Made by a program: the position numbers and the translations under genes. This document shows positions 15,690-16,768 of a stretch of 16,768 bases of DNA, in pieces. The notes under the pieces were generated by a model that saw nothing but the letters and a program-made list of their open reading frames with translations, was not told the origin of the DNA and did no database searches. Position 1 is the first letter of the stretch. Each line of letters starts with the position of its first letter. This stretch comes from Labilithrix sp. (lineage in GTDB: Bacteria; Myxococcota; Polyangia; Polyangiales; Polyangiaceae): contig JAQBQL010000026.1 of assembly GCA_028287035.1 (NCBI GenBank), forward strand, positions 1-16,768. Reading direction: 5' to 3'.

Positions 15690-16532
15690 CTACTTCGCGA
15701 GCGGAAGGATCGTGCTCGAGGGCAGGTAGCCCTCGACATGGCCGGCGACGACGCGCGCGAAGTCGGAGCTCTCGTCGACGAGCTCCACGCGCGCCGCCTC
15801 GGGAAGCGCCGCGACCGACGAGAGCACGACGTGTTGCGCGTCGAGGAGGCGTGCGTTCGGCGAGATGATCACCGCATCACGCACGTGCAGGCGCACGTTC
15901 CGTGCATTGTGCATGACGAGGGCCACCAGAACGAGCAGGCCCCCGCTGATCACGGCGGTCGTCACCCCGGCCACCTTGAGGCGCGGAAGCCGCGCCCGCG
16001 CCCGCAGCGCGATGCCCACGACGAGCGCCGCTGCGCAGAGGCACGCGACGATCGCCCACACGTCCTCCGGCAACAGACGCACGATCGAACGGCCCAGCGA
16101 GACGCCGCCTTCCACCTCGATGGGGTCGCCGGTGCGCGCGCGTCGCTTGGCGACCTCGGCCCGGACCGCGGCGAGCGCCCGGGCCGCGTCGCGCTGGAGC
16201 GCCGCGTCGTGCGAGAGCTCGCGCGCCTCCTCGAAGCCGTGCGCGGCGCGTCCGAGATCGCCCGGCTGCTCGAGCGCCGTGCCCGCTCTGACGCGCGCTG
16301 CATAGGCGAGCCCACGGTCGTAGCTGACCACTGCGTCGACGACGCCGCGGTCGCCGAGCGCCTCGAAGTCGGCGATGGCATCGACGGCGCGGCCCGAGGC
16401 GAGCGCTGCGGTGCCTTCGCGGAAGAGCGTGGGGGCCTCGCTCTCCTCGGCGGGAGCCGCGGAAGGAGCGTCGGCGTGTGCGGAGGGCGCCCAGAGGAGG
16501 AGCGCAAGTACGAGGCAGAGGCGACGGGTCAT
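15690..16532 (-). CDS. BatE-like TPR / SH3 membrane protein
   Basis: A 280-aa protein with a Sec signal (MTRRLCLVLALLLWAPSAHA, 1-20), periplasmic TPR-like helices (34-130; LFREGTAALASGRAVDAIADFEALG), two membrane helices (about 158-177 and 188-208) and a C-terminal SH3b-like domain (213-278; ARVELVDESSDFARVVAG, then GYLPSSTILPL). TPR plus SH3b after a BatD-like gene is the BatE arrangement of Bat (Bacteroides aerotolerance) operons, where MoxR ATPase, DUF58 and VWA proteins precede BatD and BatE. The start ATG 16532 overlaps the upstream stop as ATGA, which implies translational coupling. Proposed Bat roles in envelope or oxidative stress are not proven for this group. Confidence 0.75.
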   Translation of the reverse strand: MTRRLCLVLALLLWAPSAHADAPSAAPAEESEAPTLFREGTAALASGRAVDAIADFEALGDRGVVDAVVSYDRGLAYAARVRAGTALEQPGDLGRAAHGFEEARELSHDAALQRDAARALAAVRAEVAKRRARTGDPIEVEGGVSLGRSIVRLLPEDVWAIVACLCAAALVVGIALRARARLPRLKVAGVTTAVISGGLLVLVALVMHNARNVRLHVRDAVIISPNARLLDAQHVVLSSVAALPEAARVELVDESSDFARVVAGHVEGYLPSSTILPLAK

Positions 16533-16768
16533 GCGCCGCCTTCGATCGCCGAGAGCACGGCGCGGGCTCGCTCCCACAGGGCGGCGGCGCTCTTCACGTC
16601 GACGCCCTCGGGCGAGAACCGCGCGTCCTCGCATTCCTTCGCGAGGGCGAGAATCTCGTCGGCGTGCGCCGTCGCCACGCCGGCGGCCGCGAGCTCCGCC
16701 TGCGAGGTGGCGCGGGCGGCGCCGCGCAGGTTCACGCCGGTCTCGGCGAGGACGCCGGCCTCGAGAGC
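16529..16768 (-). CDS. BatD-like protein, C-terminal end (cut by window edge)
   Basis: The frame is open from the window edge to a TGA at 16531-16529, giving about 79 residues. The tail has the helical pattern EILALAKECEDARFSPEGV followed by LWERARAVLSAIEGGA. The Glu/Asp-Cys-Glu/Asp-x-Ala-Arg-Phe-x-Pro motif resembles the extreme C-terminus of myxobacterial BatD proteins, where it follows periplasmic beta domains and a membrane helix that would lie outside this window. A GTG at 16735 could be an internal start, but the frame continues upstream without interruption. The identity is supported mainly by the BatE-like gene directly after it. Confidence 0.6.
   Translation of the reverse strand, partial: ALEAGVLAETGVNLRGAARATSQAELAAAGVATAHADEILALAKECEDARFSPEGVDVKSAAALWERARAVLSAIEGGA

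Overview
The window is very GC-rich, with codon use so strongly third-position G/C that long antisense shadow frames run opposite most genes. It encodes a PilB/PilT pair of the myxobacterial type, a protein with a MYXO-CTERM-like sorting tail, a receiver/Ser-Thr kinase fusion and several large TPR proteins. Together these point to a chromosome segment of a Myxococcota (deltaproteobacterial) species, perhaps of the Polyangia; that placement is inference from gene content. I see no rRNA, tRNA, CRISPR array, insertion sequence, prophage or clear sign of recent transfer. No gene-free stretch exceeds 300 bases; the longest is 15445-15689.

Layout. (1) 1-295 (-): start of a helical-repeat protein cut by the window edge. 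(2) 389-2095 (+) pilB and 2163-3290 (+) pilT, the extension and retraction ATPases of type IV pili (S-motility). pilC does not follow. A hairpin after pilB and a good -10 box inside a perfect palindrome just before pilT suggest separate expression. (3) 3306-3683 (-): a small glutaredoxin-fold protein with no cysteine at all. Divergent from it, 3825-4769 (+): an exported MYXO-CTERM-type protein, whose 3' end overlaps by 50 bp the convergent DUF418 membrane-protein gene (4720-5877, -). (4) A minus-strand run reading TPR membrane protein (10283-7479), then a lipoprotein with a complete diiron ferritin-like domain (7353-5890), then the DUF418 protein 12 bp later. (5) Plus strand: a 500-aa TerB-like/coiled-coil/TPR protein (10367-11869) and a receiver-kinase fusion (11961-13337), separated by a strong hairpin. 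(6) Minus strand: a 692-aa membrane-anchored SPFH (band 7/flotillin-like) protein (15444-13366) built from four apparent tandem beta modules, then SPFH, then coiled coil. Upstream lies the end of what looks like a Bat (aerotolerance-type) operon: a BatE-like TPR/SH3 protein (16532-15690) overlapping the tail of a BatD-like gene (16768-16529).

How the genes fit together: pilB/pilT form one clear functional unit. The ferritin-like lipoprotein and DUF418 protein form a likely two-gene envelope unit. The Bat-like pair and the SPFH protein are both envelope-associated and codirectional, but separated by a candidate terminator. The other genes are best read as signalling or envelope housekeeping without known partners here. 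The least explained items are the cysteine-free glutaredoxin-like protein, the four-module SPFH protein, the 500-aa protein and the exported diiron lipoprotein. No clear new multi-gene system stands out.
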